A DNA stretch of 5,519 nt, from NCBI GenBank assembly GCA_016793415.1, contig JAEUMC010000164.1:1-5519 (forward strand), in the 5' to 3' direction. Positions 4,258 through 5,519 of the stretch are shown piece after piece (the stretch's first letter is position 1; each line of letters begins with the position of its first letter). This stretch comes from Devosia sp. GTDB taxonomy: Bacteria > Pseudomonadota > Alphaproteobacteria > Rhizobiales > Devosiaceae. The position numbers were made by a program, and so were the translations under genes. The notes below the pieces were generated by a model. It had not been told where the DNA came from, did not search any database, and worked only from the letters and a program-made list of their open reading frames with translations.

Positions 4258-5519
4258 TTACCGCGCCGCCTTCGCGGCGGCTTCGAGCCACAGCGCGATG
4301 GCCACGGCGCCGGGGTCGGGGTGGCCGAGGGCGCGTTCGCCGATATAGCTGGAGCGGCCGCGACGCGGCTGCATGGCGGCGGTGCGTTCGGCGCCGGTGC
4401 GGGCAGCGGTCGCTGCGGCGGTCAACTGCTCGGCGGTGGTGCCGGCGCCCATTGCCGCGGCGCCCGGGATCAGGGCATCGAGCATGGTGCGGTCGCCCGC
4501 GTCCGCGCCGCCCAATCGCTTGATGGCGTCGGTGCCGGCGGCGAAGGCGTCTGACAGGGTGGCGTCATCAGCCACCGATTGCGCCGCGGCAATGGCGAAG
4601 GCGGCATAGAGCGGGCCGGAAGTGCCGCCGATGCTCTTGCGCATGGCAAGGCCGATCTCGCGCAGCACCGCATCGAGCGGCCGGCCAGTCCAACCGGGGG
4701 CGAGCTGAAGCAGCGCGGTGGCGCCGCTCGACAGCGAGTGGCCGATATCGCCGTCGCCGACGATGCGGTCCATTTCGGTCAGTTCTGCCTCGGCGGCGAT
4801 GATGGCGCGGCAGGCTGAGGTAAGCACGGCAACCAGCTCAGCCGGGGTGGCCGGACCGGAGCCGGCGGCTGCGTCGCTGTTGATGGTGGGCGCCGGCACG
4901 GTGGTGAGCTCGGTGAGCGGCAGCCGGCCCTGGGGGCTGGGCCAGGCCGGAGCGCTGGTGGGGGCATCGAGCGCCGCGAGCAGGGCGGCGTCGGTGCGCA
5001 GGAGGCTCAGCGAGATGCCGGTCATCTCGATGGCGGTGAGGAAGGTGCCGGCGAAACCGCGATCGACGGCGATGCCGCGCGCCTTGAGCACCGCGAGAGC
5101 GTCGCGAGCGACGATGCCCATTTCCATCTGGGCGGTGCCGCCGAGATTGTTGACCAGCAGGGCGACGTGGTCACCGCGCTTGAGGTCGCGATCGGCGAGG
5201 ATGGTGTCGACCAGGGTTTCGACCACCTGGCGGGCCGGCTGCATGACGACACGCTGCACCCCGGCTTCGCCGTGGATGCCGAGGCCCAGTTCCATCTCGT
5301 CGTCACCGAGCGAGAAGTTGGGCTTGCCGGCGGCGGGCACGGTGCAGGGAGACAGCGCCACGCCCATCGAGGCGACGGCGCCGATGGCGGCGAGCGCCCG
5401 CGCCTTCACCTCGCCCAGCGGCAGGCCGACCTCGGCCGCGGCGCCGGCGACCTTGTGGACGAACACCGTGCCGGCAATGCCGCGGCGGCCGGCGGTGCGC
5501 GCGGCCGTGCCGCGCGCGG
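4258..5519 (-). CDS. Fused DhaK-DhaL dihydroxyacetone-type kinase, 5' end outside the window
   Basis: A single-chain ATP-dependent kinase of the Citrobacter type, which normally phosphorylates dihydroxyacetone to dihydroxyacetone phosphate in the cytosol. The frame is open to the right edge; 419 codons are visible and roughly 130-160 N-terminal residues are missing. From a GTG codon at 5466, used only as a numbering point, the DhaK part shows TVFVHKVAGAAAE, GDDEMELGLGIHGEAGV with the His (residue 65, bases 5272-5274) that covalently binds the substrate ketone, and LLVNNLGGTAQME (103-115). A Pro/Ala/Ser-rich linker (165-207) leads to DhaL, with metal-binding MDRIVGDGDIG (232-242; Asp233, 238, 240), GGTSGPLY (280-287), GDRTMLDALIP (324-334) and GRSSYIGERALGHPDPGA (370-387). 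Everything visible looks functional. Related fused kinases act on erythrulose or other keto-sugars, so the substrate is uncertain without the first domain or the operon. The stop codon TAA is complete at 4258. Confidence 0.93.
   Translation of the reverse strand, partial: ARGTAARTAGRRGIAGTVFVHKVAGAAAEVGLPLGEVKARALAAIGAVASMGVALSPCTVPAAGKPNFSLGDDEMELGLGIHGEAGVQRVVMQPARQVVETLVDTILADRDLKRGDHVALLVNNLGGTAQMEMGIVARDALAVLKARGIAVDRGFAGTFLTAIEMTGISLSLLRTDAALLAALDAPTSAPAWPSPQGRLPLTELTTVPAPTINSDAAAGSGPATPAELVAVLTSACRAIIAAEAELTEMDRIVGDGDIGHSLSSGATALLQLAPGWTGRPLDAVLREIGLAMRKSIGGTSGPLYAAFAIAAAQSVADDATLSDAFAAGTDAIKRLGGADAGDRTMLDALIPGAAAMGAGTTAEQLTAAATAARTGAERTAAMQPRRGRSSYIGERALGHPDPGAVAIALWLEAAAKAAR

Noticed and set aside
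4015..4554. Plus-strand open frame running from the tRNA terminator into the kinase gene
   Set aside because: It is Gly/Ala/Arg-rich and antisense to the clear DhaL domain; it also begins at the 3' end of the tRNA unit.

Overview
The window is GC-rich (roughly two thirds G+C by eye) and looks like ordinary chromosome of an alphaproteobacterium, probably Hyphomicrobiales (Devosia-like would fit, but this is inference). Three things support this: an initiator tRNA with the A-U/G-C/G-C anticodon-stem variant known from Rhizobium relatives, a promoter matching the Sinorhizobium-type CTTGAC-N17-CTATAT pattern, and a C/G-rich long-hairpin intergenic repeat of a kind common in this class. No phage, transposase, CRISPR or clear defence system is visible.

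Layout, left to right. The window opens with the last 22 codons of a + strand gene whose tail resembles ECF sigma factors. An antibiotic-biosynthesis-monooxygenase (ABM) fold protein follows on the same strand (132-482). It converges on a DUF599 membrane protein (500-1186, minus). Upstream of that, also on minus, is a small 70-residue conserved-looking protein with a GTG start and a strong ribosome-binding site (1249-1461). A 361-base intergenic stretch follows, dominated by a long imperfect hairpin repeat (about 1673-1806). That hairpin lies just past the 3' end of a Tas-like aldo/keto reductase (1823-2860, minus). Divergent from the reductase is a secreted four-cysteine protein of unknown function, started by TTG (2994-3791, plus).

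Next is an initiator tRNA gene (3934-4010) with its own good promoter and a textbook intrinsic terminator. After a 200-base gap holding a 32-base near-perfect palindrome, a fused DhaK-DhaL dihydroxyacetone-type kinase (4258 to the right edge, minus) runs out of the window with its N-terminal part missing.

The genes do not form one pathway. They are short independent units: sigma-like tail plus ABM; small protein plus DUF599; reductase; secreted protein; tRNA; kinase. I found no convincing novel system. The most worthwhile leads are the long hairpin repeat, the unknown small protein with its leader hairpin, the secreted four-cysteine protein, and the palindrome beyond the kinase gene.
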